The notes under the pieces are model-generated. The model was given only the letters and a program-made list of their open reading frames with translations, did no database searches and was not told where the DNA came from. This document shows positions 1 through 7,900 of a stretch of 19,193 nucleotides of DNA, one piece after another. A program made the position numbers and the translations under genes. Each line of letters opens with the position of its first letter. The stretch's first letter is position 1. Source of the stretch: JBBAGE01 sp041655055 (GTDB lineage Bacteria; Pseudomonadota; Alphaproteobacteria; Rhodobacterales; Rhodobacteraceae); the NCBI GenBank assembly GCA_041655055.1, contig JBBAGE010000027.1, positions 1-19,193 on the forward strand, in the 5' to 3' direction.

Positions 1-7
1 GAATTCG

Positions 8-34
8 CCCCGGTGCCGTGTTTTGGTGCCGGGG
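8..34 (+). other. GC-rich hairpin at the window edge
   Basis: The arms CCCCGGTGCC (8-17) and GGTGCCGGGG (25-34) can form a 10-bp stem with two central G-U pairs around a 7-base loop. No T-run follows on either strand, so it is not a clear intrinsic terminator. It may belong to the end of an upstream gene outside the window or to the leader of the dehydrogenase gene. Confidence 0.3.
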
Positions 35-55
35 GGATGGGAATGTGTCTGGTTG

Positions 56-84
56 ATTGCCAGGCATATGGTTTGGCAATTGCC
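56..84. promoter_or_regulatory. Candidate operator upstream of the PQQ dehydrogenase
   Basis: ATTGCCA (56-62) and TGGCAAT (74-80) form a perfect 7-bp inverted repeat with an 11-base spacer. The right half also belongs to a perfect 10-bp palindrome, GGCAATTGCC (75-84), so three TTGCC-type half-sites lie in about 30 bases. The array ends 7 bases before the Shine-Dalgarno sequence GGGAGGAAG (91-99). Its position fits a regulator site or an RNA structure controlling the dehydrogenase. The regulator is unknown and no convincing -35/-10 pair is visible in the 103 bases available. Confidence 0.35.
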
Positions 85-103
85 CTGAACGGGAGGAAGT
101 AGA

Positions 104-1849
104 ATGACCCTTAAGAAACTCTTTCTGTCGAGCGCGATCTCTGTATCGCTGCTTGCCGGACATGCGGTGGCGCAATCCGCGCCGGTCACCGTCGATACGC
201 TGGCCAACCCGGCCGAAGGTGACTGGCCGGCCTATGGCCGTGCGTCGGATAACTATCGTCACAGCCCGCTGACCGATATCACCCCCGATAACGTCAATAC
301 ACTGACGCTGGCTTGGGCACGTGGTCTGGAATCGGGCATGATGCAGGGCCAGGCGCTGGTCTATGATGGCGTGATGTATATCCCCAACCCGGGCGATGTC
401 ATTCAGGCTGTTGACGCGGTAACCGGCGATCTGATCTGGGAACATCGCCGTGCCGTGGGCGACACCACGCTTTTGTCGAGCCTTGGGGATCGCAAGCGCG
501 GCATCGCGCTGTTCGAAGACAAGGTGTACTATACCACCTGGGATAACTTCCTCGTCGCGCTCGACATGGAATCCGGTCAGGTCGTGTTCGAAGTTGACCG
601 CGGCCAGGGTGACGACCTTGTGACCAACCCGCAGGGCCCGATCGTGGCTGGTGGCGTGATCGTTGCCGGTTCGAGCTGTCAGTTCTCGCCCTTTGGCTGT
701 GTGGTCACCGGCCATGATGCCGCCACCGGTGAAGAGCTGTGGCGCAACCACCTGATCCCGCAGCCCGGCGAAGAAGGCGATGAAACCTGGGGTGGCAGCG
801 ACTATGACGCCCGTTGGATGACCGGCGTCTGGGGCCAGATCACCTATGATCCGGTGCTCGATCTGGTGCATTACGGTTCGACCGGTGTCGGCCCGGCGTC
901 GGAGACCCAGCGCGGCATGCCTGGCGCGACGCTTTGGGGTTCGAACAACCGCACCGCCGTTCGCCCGCAAACCGGCGAAGTCGTCTGGACGCACCAGGTG
1001 CTGCCGCGCGACAACTGGGATCAGGAATGCACCTATGAAATGATCTCGGTGAACATCGATGTGAACCCCAGCGCCGAGATGGACGGCCTGCAGGCCATCG
1101 GTGAAAACGCCAGCGGCGAGCGTCGCGTTCTGACCGGCGTGCCCTGCAAAACCGGCACGATGTGGCAGTTTGACGCCGAAACCGGCGAATTCCTCTGGGC
1201 CCGCGACACGGTTGAGCAAACCATCATCGAGAGCATTGATGAGCAAGGTATCGTCACTGTTAACGAAGAAGCCGTCCTGACCAACGTTGGCGAGCCTTAC
1301 TTCATGTGCCCGACCTACCTCGGTGGTCGTGACTGGCCTCCGTCAGCGTTCAACCCGAACACGAACACCTATTTCATCCCGCTCACCGATGCTTGTGTCA
1401 CGAACATCGCAGTGGATGATGAGTTCTCGGCCCTGGACGCCTATAACGTTGACCAGACCCAGCACCTCGTCGAAGGCAAGGACACTGTTGGTCGCGTCGA
1501 AGCCATCAACGTAGAAACCGGTGAAACCCTCTGGACGTTCGAGCGTAAGCACGTGATCTATGCGCCGATCGTTTCGACCGAAACCGGGCTGCTGTTCGTG
1601 GGTTCGGCTGACCGCGAGTTCTTCGCGCTGAGCCAGGAAACCGGTGAAGTTGTCTGGAGCACCAAGCTCTCGGGCAACGCAACCGGCCACCCCTTCACCT
1701 ATGCGGTGGATGGTCGTCAGTATGTTGCAATCCAGGCAGGTGATGCTGTCTCGCTCGGCGGCGGCTACTTCAACGGCCTGGTTGACGAAGCGGTTGATGT
1801 TGCATCGACCGGCGCCGCGATGTTCGTCTTCGCGCTGCCCGACGCCTGA
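104..1849 (+). CDS. Secreted PQQ-dependent dehydrogenase, sorbose/sorbosone dehydrogenase type
   Basis: This is a periplasmic quinoprotein of the eight-bladed propeller alcohol dehydrogenase family, expected to oxidise alcohols, sugars or aldehydes with PQQ and pass electrons to a cytochrome c. The 581 residues begin with a Sec signal peptide (cleavage likely after AVA-Q, about residue 23) and carry repeated tryptophan-docking motifs such as AVTGDLIW, AATGEELW, PQTGEVVW, AETGEFLW, VETGETLW and ETGEVVW. The probable catalytic Asp is D306 in PRDNWDQEC. Length and many motifs (YRHSPLT, CQFSPFGC, WDQEC, CPTYLGGRDWP) match, from memory, the L-sorbose/L-sorbosone dehydrogenases of Ketogulonicigenium. 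There is no C-terminal heme c domain and no CxxCH. The start is fixed by GGGAGGAAG 4-5 bases upstream. Codon choice is less extreme in GC than in the downstream genes, as expected for a highly expressed enzyme. A terminator follows. The substrate cannot be read from the sequence. Confidence 0.93.
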   Translation: MTLKKLFLSSAISVSLLAGHAVAQSAPVTVDTLANPAEGDWPAYGRASDNYRHSPLTDITPDNVNTLTLAWARGLESGMMQGQALVYDGVMYIPNPGDVIQAVDAVTGDLIWEHRRAVGDTTLLSSLGDRKRGIALFEDKVYYTTWDNFLVALDMESGQVVFEVDRGQGDDLVTNPQGPIVAGGVIVAGSSCQFSPFGCVVTGHDAATGEELWRNHLIPQPGEEGDETWGGSDYDARWMTGVWGQITYDPVLDLVHYGSTGVGPASETQRGMPGATLWGSNNRTAVRPQTGEVVWTHQVLPRDNWDQECTYEMISVNIDVNPSAEMDGLQAIGENASGERRVLTGVPCKTGTMWQFDAETGEFLWARDTVEQTIIESIDEQGIVTVNEEAVLTNVGEPYFMCPTYLGGRDWPPSAFNPNTNTYFIPLTDACVTNIAVDDEFSALDAYNVDQTQHLVEGKDTVGRVEAINVETGETLWTFERKHVIYAPIVSTETGLLFVGSADREFFALSQETGEVVWSTKLSGNATGHPFTYAVDGRQYVAIQAGDAVSLGGGYFNGLVDEAVDVASTGAAMFVFALPDA

Positions 1850-1872
1850 TACCGGTAACGGTTGATCAATAA

Positions 1873-1905
1873 GGTTCCGGCGGCACCTCCGCCGGAACCA
1901 TTTTT
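1873..1905 (+). terminator. Intrinsic terminator after the PQQ dehydrogenase
   Basis: A perfect 11-bp stem, GGTTCCGGCGG (1873-1883) with CCGCCGGAACC (1889-1899), has a 5-base loop and is followed by ATTTTT. It lies 23 bases after the dehydrogenase stop codon and 50 bases before the next gene on the same strand. It should end most dehydrogenase transcripts, and partial read-through could set a lower level for the accessory operon. Confidence 0.85.
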
Positions 1906-1954
1906 CACCCCACCGGGTGACGCAGTAACAAAACCAAATCGACAGGGGCCAATC

Positions 1955-2815
1955 ATGCAGTTCGAATCCCATATCCGAAATGTATTCGGCGCTGCCGCCG
2001 CAGCCCTGACCCTGTTTTCCGCCCCGGCCTTGTCGCAAATGGTCGATGTCGTGCCACGCCATTTCATTGATGAAACGCTGCGCCAGGACGGGAACGCCAT
2101 TACATTTTGCTATAATTCCGCCGGTATGATGGCTGAGTTTGAACAAGATCTTGCCCGGGAAATCGGTGGGATCCTGTTGGCCGAAGTCAAGTTTGACACG
2201 ATCAAACCTGGCGATTGGGATGCCGTTCCCCTGAATTACGACTATCGTATCCCGCTTTCGACCGAACAGATGTTCGTCATGATGACCAACCGCTGCGATG
2301 CCTTCATGGGCGTGTCGCTCAGCAGCCGCAATCCCGAATGGATGTCGATCACGCGGCCCTATCTGACCGTGGATTCGGTGATCATCACCAAGAATCCCGA
2401 TGCAAACCGCATGCAGGATATCCCTTATGGCGAAGCGATCGGCGTTCGTATTTCGGCGCCCGGCGATACGCAACTGATCAACTATCTAAGCGCGCGCCCC
2501 GCGGGCCAGACATGGCGCCGTGCGCCTTCGCATGATAACAAACTTGTGCTTGAAAAGCTTGATGCGGGCACTATTTCCGCCGCCTTGATCTGGGAACTCG
2601 GCCTGATGGAGGCGACCGATGGCGACCCCGAGGCGCATGGCTATCACATCATGACTCCGCGCCCCTTTCCGATGCGCAATGTGCAGTTTGGAATTGCAAC
2701 GCGGCAGGACAATTCCTATCTCAATACCATGCTCAGCGAGGCGATTGCCGCGGTCGAAGCCGCCGGAACGGTCGATGCATTACTGATCGAGCATAAACTC
2801 AAACGGGCCGAATGA
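1955..2815 (+). CDS. MxaJ/XoxJ-like periplasmic substrate-binding protein
   Basis: This is a 286-residue protein of the type II periplasmic-binding fold, with a signal peptide ending at ALS-Q (about residue 27). It resembles the quinoprotein-dehydrogenase-associated binding proteins (MxaJ/MoxJ, XoxJ), which are encoded next to PQQ dehydrogenases and act on the dehydrogenase or its cofactor rather than importing an amino acid. Visible hallmarks are the early ITFCYNSAGMMAEFEQDLA segment, the NRCDAFMGVSLSSRNPEWMSITRPYL block and the late PFPMRNVQFGIA segment. The two cysteines (FCYN and NRCD) could form a disulfide. I chose ATG 1955 because CAGGGG precedes it and a clean signal peptide follows; the longer TTG-started frame from 1862 would run across the terminator. 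It is the first gene of a twelve-gene co-directional run. Its direct role in maturing the dehydrogenase is inferred. Confidence 0.8.
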   Translation: MQFESHIRNVFGAAAAALTLFSAPALSQMVDVVPRHFIDETLRQDGNAITFCYNSAGMMAEFEQDLAREIGGILLAEVKFDTIKPGDWDAVPLNYDYRIPLSTEQMFVMMTNRCDAFMGVSLSSRNPEWMSITRPYLTVDSVIITKNPDANRMQDIPYGEAIGVRISAPGDTQLINYLSARPAGQTWRRAPSHDNKLVLEKLDAGTISAALIWELGLMEATDGDPEAHGYHIMTPRPFPMRNVQFGIATRQDNSYLNTMLSEAIAAVEAAGTVDALLIEHKLKRAE

Positions 2816-2854
2816 TGGCCGTCTGGTGCAGTGTGGGCGGCGTCCGGGTGCTGC

Positions 2855-3463
2855 ATGTTTGATCTGTCGTTCATTCAAATCGTCATGCGGGCGATTTCGC
2901 TGCTGATCATCATGGCGCTGCACGGCTATTTCATCGCCCTGATCGCGCGGCTTTTGGGCGAACGTGGCCCGGAATATGACGGCAAGCTGACGATCAACCC
3001 GTTCACGCATATGTCGCTGATCGGCTTTCTGGTCGGGATCTATGCGCGCGCCGCCTGGGTCAAGCCGATGGCGGTCGATCCGGCCGAAATGCGGATGGGT
3101 CGTCTCGGGCTCGTGATTTGCGCTTTGGGGGCGTTGGCGGGCACTCTGGCGCTGGGATATATCGCGTTTGCCCTGTTGGCGCCTGTGGGCAATATCGGCA
3201 CCGTATCGGTCAGCGCGCAATTGAATGTGTTCCTGCGGATCTTCGCGAATATGGCGACCTGGTTCGCGGTGGTTAACCTGCTTCCCATACCGCCGATGAC
3301 GGGCGGATATGTCTTGCAGGCAATCGTGCCGGCGGCGCATCGATGGCTGATACAATATGTAACCTATATTGCGGTGGCGCTGGCAGTCCTGTTCATTTTG
3401 ACGCGCGGGGCAGGGCTTGAAAATCTGATCATGCCGATCGTGCGCGCCATCGGGCCGGGTTGA
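2855..3463 (+). CDS. Site-2-protease-like membrane protein lacking catalytic residues
   Basis: This 202-residue polytopic membrane protein has about four hydrophobic segments (roughly residues 6-32, 50-65, 84-110 and 128-147) plus one near the C-terminus (about 165-185). Landmarks of the M50B/site-2 protease family remain in order: LHGYFIALIARLLGE in the place of HExxHAxxAxxLGD, KLTINPFTHMSLIGFL in the place of the family's R-L-T-L-NP-x-xH segment, VKPMAVDPAEMRMGRLGL, and NLLPIPPMTGG in the place of NLLPIPPLDGG. The zinc-binding HExxH reads H23-G24-Y-F-I27, and the Asp of the PPxDGG motif is T149, so it should not cleave peptides. It may act as a membrane chaperone or scaffold for the operon products. 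ATG 2855 is preferred over GTG 2831, although its ribosome-binding site is weak. It follows the MxaJ-like gene by 39 bases. Confidence 0.7.
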   Translation: MFDLSFIQIVMRAISLLIIMALHGYFIALIARLLGERGPEYDGKLTINPFTHMSLIGFLVGIYARAAWVKPMAVDPAEMRMGRLGLVICALGALAGTLALGYIAFALLAPVGNIGTVSVSAQLNVFLRIFANMATWFAVVNLLPIPPMTGGYVLQAIVPAAHRWLIQYVTYIAVALAVLFILTRGAGLENLIMPIVRAIGPG

Positions 3464-3476
3464 AACGGAGGCCAGA

Positions 3477-4928
3477 ATGACTGACGTAACGCATAAGGAT
3501 ATTCATGACCGTCTGGTCGCGCCCCTGACCGAGGTGGCGCGCCGACGGATGCGTCGCGATCTGGTGCTCGCGCTGCTGGCCGGTCTGGTGACCGGGTTGG
3601 CCGGGCTGTTGTTCACGCGTCTGGTGGGCGGCGAGGCGCTGCCGGTGATCGCGCTGGCGCTGGCGTGGATTGCGCTGGGGTTCGGCTTTACGCGCGCGAT
3701 GCTGCGCCGCCGCGGCCTGCGCCAACTGGCGTTCGAGGTAGACCGCGCCGCCGGCCTTGGCCAGAGTTTCGGCACTGCGGTCGAGCTTTCGGGCCCTGAC
3801 CGGTTGATGGGTCGCGCGGCCCCCGATTTGCCCGATACCAACGCGCCGGCGCGCGATTATCCGGTGGTGCGTGCCCTGCTGCGCGATGCGGCCGAAGGCG
3901 CGCGCAACATTGCCCCCGCGCAGCTTGAACCGCTGGTCACCCGACCCGTGGTGATCAGCGCGGCGCTGGCCGTCGTGCTTGGGGCGGCCTTTGTCTTTGT
4001 GCAGGTGGGTGGCGGCACGCAACTGCCGGTGCCCGCGCAGGTGGCCAGCACGGTCGAAGATGACATGAGCATCGAAGATGCCCTTGCCGCCGCCGCTGCC
4101 GCCGCCGATCGCATCGCCCAGGATGCCGAGGCTATGGATGACCCCTATCTTGAGGCCGTGGCCCGCGCCATGCGCGATTTGACCGAACGCGACCCCGCGG
4201 AACAGGACGTCGCCGCGCTGAATGAGGCGGTGCAGGAACTGCTGGAACATGCCTCGCGCGCTTATGGCGAGGATATGCCAAGCTGGCTGGATGATACGCA
4301 GATGGCGGGCCTTGGCACGCGCATCGCCGAGTTCGAGGATCAAGAGGCCGCGCGTCAGGCCGCCGCCGAAGCCCGCGCCGCCGCGCGCGAAGCCTTGGGC
4401 CCGGGCATGTATGATCGCGACGAACGCCAGGCCGAGCGTGTGGCCGGGCGCGATCAGGATGAGTTGATCGCCGGTTCGGCCGCGTCCGAGGAAAGCCGCG
4501 TCAGCCGGGGGGATTTCCCCGATGAGACCCCTTCGGGCGGTGGCGATGGTTTGCGCCCACTGCTGCCCGAAGAACTGGTTTCGGCGGGGCAGGTGCCCGT
4601 GGGCGCCGCGCTGCAATCGGGGCGCGGGCAAAGCAATATGGCCGGTCTGGGCAGCGAAAGCCTTGAAGAGGACACTGCTTTCACCGATCTGGCCGGGGCG
4701 GGCAGCGAAAGCGTTGTCGTCAGCGCAACCCCGCAGGCCGCGGGCAACCGCATCCGCATTGAAACCGCCCCCGAGGCCTCAAGCGACACCACGCCCGGCG
4801 CATTGTCGGCCGGGCTTGATCGCGGTGGGGTGGGCGCGGCGCAGGAACCGGTGCCTCCGACGCGTGATTTCGTGCCTGCAGATCGTTTGACTTTGGTCGC
4901 GCGCTATCTCGCGCGCGCCCCGCAATGA
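3477..4928 (+). CDS. Three-TM protein with a long Ala/Glu-rich periplasmic region
   Basis: I do not recognise a named family with certainty. The 483 residues start with a basic N-terminus, two close membrane helices (about 29-48 and 53-72), a cytoplasmic segment (73-155) and a third helix (about 157-177). The rest (about 180-483) is probably periplasmic: an acidic, alanine-rich helical stretch with coiled-coil character (about 198-310), then Gly/Ser/Glu low-complexity sequence containing two similar LGSESLEED / GAGSESVV units. The layout recalls DUF4175-type proteins found beside MoxR/VWA genes, and its position recalls MxaK/MxaA-type accessory membrane proteins, but neither link is proven. 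The start ATG 3477 has GGAGG at 3467-3471. It lies 13 bases after the previous gene and 16 before the double-VWA gene, so cotranscription is very likely. Confidence 0.6.
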   Translation: MTDVTHKDIHDRLVAPLTEVARRRMRRDLVLALLAGLVTGLAGLLFTRLVGGEALPVIALALAWIALGFGFTRAMLRRRGLRQLAFEVDRAAGLGQSFGTAVELSGPDRLMGRAAPDLPDTNAPARDYPVVRALLRDAAEGARNIAPAQLEPLVTRPVVISAALAVVLGAAFVFVQVGGGTQLPVPAQVASTVEDDMSIEDALAAAAAAADRIAQDAEAMDDPYLEAVARAMRDLTERDPAEQDVAALNEAVQELLEHASRAYGEDMPSWLDDTQMAGLGTRIAEFEDQEAARQAAAEARAAAREALGPGMYDRDERQAERVAGRDQDELIAGSAASEESRVSRGDFPDETPSGGGDGLRPLLPEELVSAGQVPVGAALQSGRGQSNMAGLGSESLEEDTAFTDLAGAGSESVVVSATPQAAGNRIRIETAPEASSDTTPGALSAGLDRGGVGAAQEPVPPTRDFVPADRLTLVARYLARAPQ

Positions 4929-4944
4929 GAGGGCACGGATCCAG

Positions 4945-7900
4945 ATGCTGAATTTCGCGGCCCCTGCATTGCTTGCGTTCATCGCCCTCGCGGGGGTGGT
5001 TCTGTTGCTGCACAGTTTTCGCAAGCTGCGCCGCGAGGTGCCCAGCCTCATGCTGTGGCGCAGCCTTGCGATCCCGTCGGGCACACCGCGCGCGCGCCGG
5101 CATCTGCCACCGCTGAGCCTGCCGTTGTTCTTGCAACTGGGCGCGGTTTTACTGGCCGCGCTGGCGCTGGCGCAACCCTATTTCAGCCGCGAAACCCCGC
5201 CTGATCATCTGATCGTGGTGCTTGATGGCTCGATCGGTATGGGGCTTGAGGATGACAGCGGTGAAAGCCGGTTTGATCAGGCGCGCGCGGCGTTGCGCAG
5301 CGATCTGGCCAGCCGCGATGCGGTGGGGCCGGAACGTGTGTCGCTGGTGCTGGCCGGCCCCCAACCCCGGGTCGAGGCAGCGCGGCGCATTTGGCGCCCC
5401 GATGCGCTTGATGGCGCGCTTGATCGCACCGCGCCCATGGATGCCGCCGCCGATTGGGGTGCGGTTGGCCGTGTGCTGGCCCCGCTTTACCGCGCGGATG
5501 AAGATACCCGGATCGAATTCATGTCGTTCCGCCCCGCGCCCGATGCCCTGCTGCGCGCGGCCCCGGGCGAAGTTGCCTCGCGCGTGATCGGCGAGGCGGT
5601 GCCGCATCTGGATGTGGTGGCCACGATCACGCCTCCCGCGCAAGACAGCGGCCGCTGGCGGCTTGAGGGCGAGGCCACATTCCGCGAAGGGCTGACCGAG
5701 GCCACGCTTGTCGTGGGCTATTCCGAGGCGGGCGGCGCGCCGCTGCCCTGGGCCGAAGTGGCATTGACAGCCAATGAAGCGGGCCGCGCGCGGATCGGGG
5801 TGAATCTGGATCTGCCGGGGCAGGGTGTGATCACATTGTCCCATGAGGGCCACAGGCTGGCGCAATATGTGCTTGATACCGCATCGGCATCCCGCCGGAT
5901 ATTGTATCTGGGGGCGGGGGATCAGCCGCTGCTGCGCGCGTTGCAAAGCCAGCCGGGGGTGGAATTATTCCAAGCCGACCGGCTGCCCGAAACGGTTGAT
6001 GGCTTTGATCTGGTGGTGGTCGATGATGTCACCGTGGCGCAGGCGCCACAAACCAATGTGCTTTGGATTGGCACAGGCCGGGTCGAGGGTATGGATGCCC
6101 CGACGCTGATCGGCAATCCCGATCCCGATTTCTGGGCGCCCGATCACCCGCTGGGCCGCGCCGTCGATTGGCTGGGGCTGAGCATCGCGCAGGCCTATGT
6201 CGTGCCCGAACTTGCCGATGGCAGCACGGTGCTGGCGGCGGGGGATGTGGCCCTGTTGCAGGCCGCGACCGGTGCCAATGGCCGCGAGATTCATCTGGCC
6301 TTTGATCCGGCGGACAGCAATTGGGTCGGCACGCCGGGGCTTGCGCTTTTTGCGGGGGCGCTGGTCGATTGGCTGGGGCCGCAAACGCCCAGCATCGCCT
6401 GCCTTGTGGGCCAGCCCTGCCGTTTCGATGCCCGCCATGCGGGCACCACGCTTGACCCGCTGCAAGAGGGGGTGAACGCCCCCATGCTTGGGCCCGACGG
6501 GTTCGTGCCGCAGGTGGCCGGGCTTTACCGTCTGCCGGGGCAGGAACGGCTGATCGCGGTCAATGCCGTGCCCGAAACCGAAGCCGAGACCATGCCCACC
6601 GACGCCCCGCTATTGCGCGCCGGCCATGTGTTGCCCGTGGGTATCGGGGTGATCTTGCTGACTTTGGCGACGGTTCTGGTGATCCTTGACACCGCGATTG
6701 CCGCGCGGCGCAAGGGGCGCATGCCGCGCCCGCCGGTCATGGCGATGCTGGCGATCGGCCTGCTGATGCTGGGGCTGTTCAATGTGCCCGGCCTGCTGCC
6801 TGCGCCACGTGAAACGGTGATCATCGTCGGCATGGCGGGCGAAGATGTGCCGCCGGTGGCCGATACGGTCAGTTGGCGCGAACGGATCATGGGCCCGCGT
6901 GTCGGCCTGTTGGCGGGTGGGGCGCAGCCGGATATCCGCGCCGATGCGGGCGGTCTGAACCCGGCGTCTACGGGTGGCGATATGTCGGTCGGGCTGATCG
7001 AATATGGCGCCGATTCCATCGCCCTGGCCGCCGCGATGATCCCCGAGGACAGCGCCGGGCGCATCGTGCTGGCCGCCGATCTGGCGACGCGTGCGGGATC
7101 GCCCGCCTTTGCGCCGGTGCTGGCCGCGCTTGAGGCGCGCGAAATGCCGATGCAGATCGATGCCGCCCCCGCATCGGAAGTGCCTGCAGGCGAAGTGCTT
7201 GTGCGCGGCCTGCATATGCCGCAACATGTGGTGGCTGGTGATCCGGTGACGGTGACGGCGCTGGTCCATGCCGGGCAGGACATGGCCGCAACCCTGACGC
7301 TGCGCCGCGATGGCGAGGTCTTTGCCGAACAGGATATCACCCTTGCCGCGGGCGCGAACCGGGTGGAAACCTTGTTGCCCGACAGCGCCGTGGGCGATGT
7401 GCTGATCGAGGCCGAAATCGCCGCCGCAAGCGATGTTGAGGCGCGCAACAACCGCGCCGCACATCTGCTGCGGGTGAACCCGCTGCGCCCGATTGCCGTT
7501 GTGGCGCCAACACGCGCCCATGGCGATGCCTTTGCCGGGCTGCTGCAGGACGAAGGGCTGGAAACCCGCGTTCTGATCCCGACCCCGTCGCATGCGCTGG
7601 ACCCGGGCCGGGTCATGCGTGCCGTCGATCCCGATGCGCCGCCGCAGTATATGCGCGGCTGGCTGGAATATGGCGGCATCGTCACGCTCAACACCCCTGC
7701 GATCGGATTTACCCAGCGCCAGCTTGATCTGATGGAACAGGCCGTATCCGAATTCGGGCTGGGGATGCTGATGCTGGGCGGGCCGAACAGCTTCGGCCCC
7801 GGCGGCTATTATGCCACGCAATTTGACGCGCTTTCGCCGCTGTCAAGCCGGGTGCCGCGCGATGCGCCCGAGGTGGGCATGGTGTTCGTGCTCGACCGGT

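Noticed and set aside
1..6. The window begins exactly with an EcoRI site (GAATTC)
   Set aside because: It could mark a clone or contig edge, but the same hexamer occurs elsewhere (for example near 5515 and 7750), so it is not evidence of anything biological.
1905..1920. Inverted repeat TCACCC-N4-GGGTGA as an operator
   Set aside because: Only 6-bp arms directly after the terminator T-run; too short to call as a separate site without conservation data.
1343..2473. Long open frame on the - strand across the dehydrogenase and MxaJ-like genes
   Set aside because: It overlaps two well-supported genes and a terminator, and its translation is rich in His/Arg/Gln without any domain; it is a shadow of GC-rich codons.
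4079..4110. GCC-rich repeat-like tract in the three-TM protein gene
   Set aside because: It encodes an alanine-rich helix (a run of Ala codons) and is explained by codon bias, not by a DNA repeat element.
6525..7821. Two overlapping open frames of about 390-400 codons on the - strand inside the VWA fusion gene
   Set aside because: Low-complexity Arg/His/Ser-rich products, no ribosome-binding site or domain; they mirror the GC-rich coding strand.
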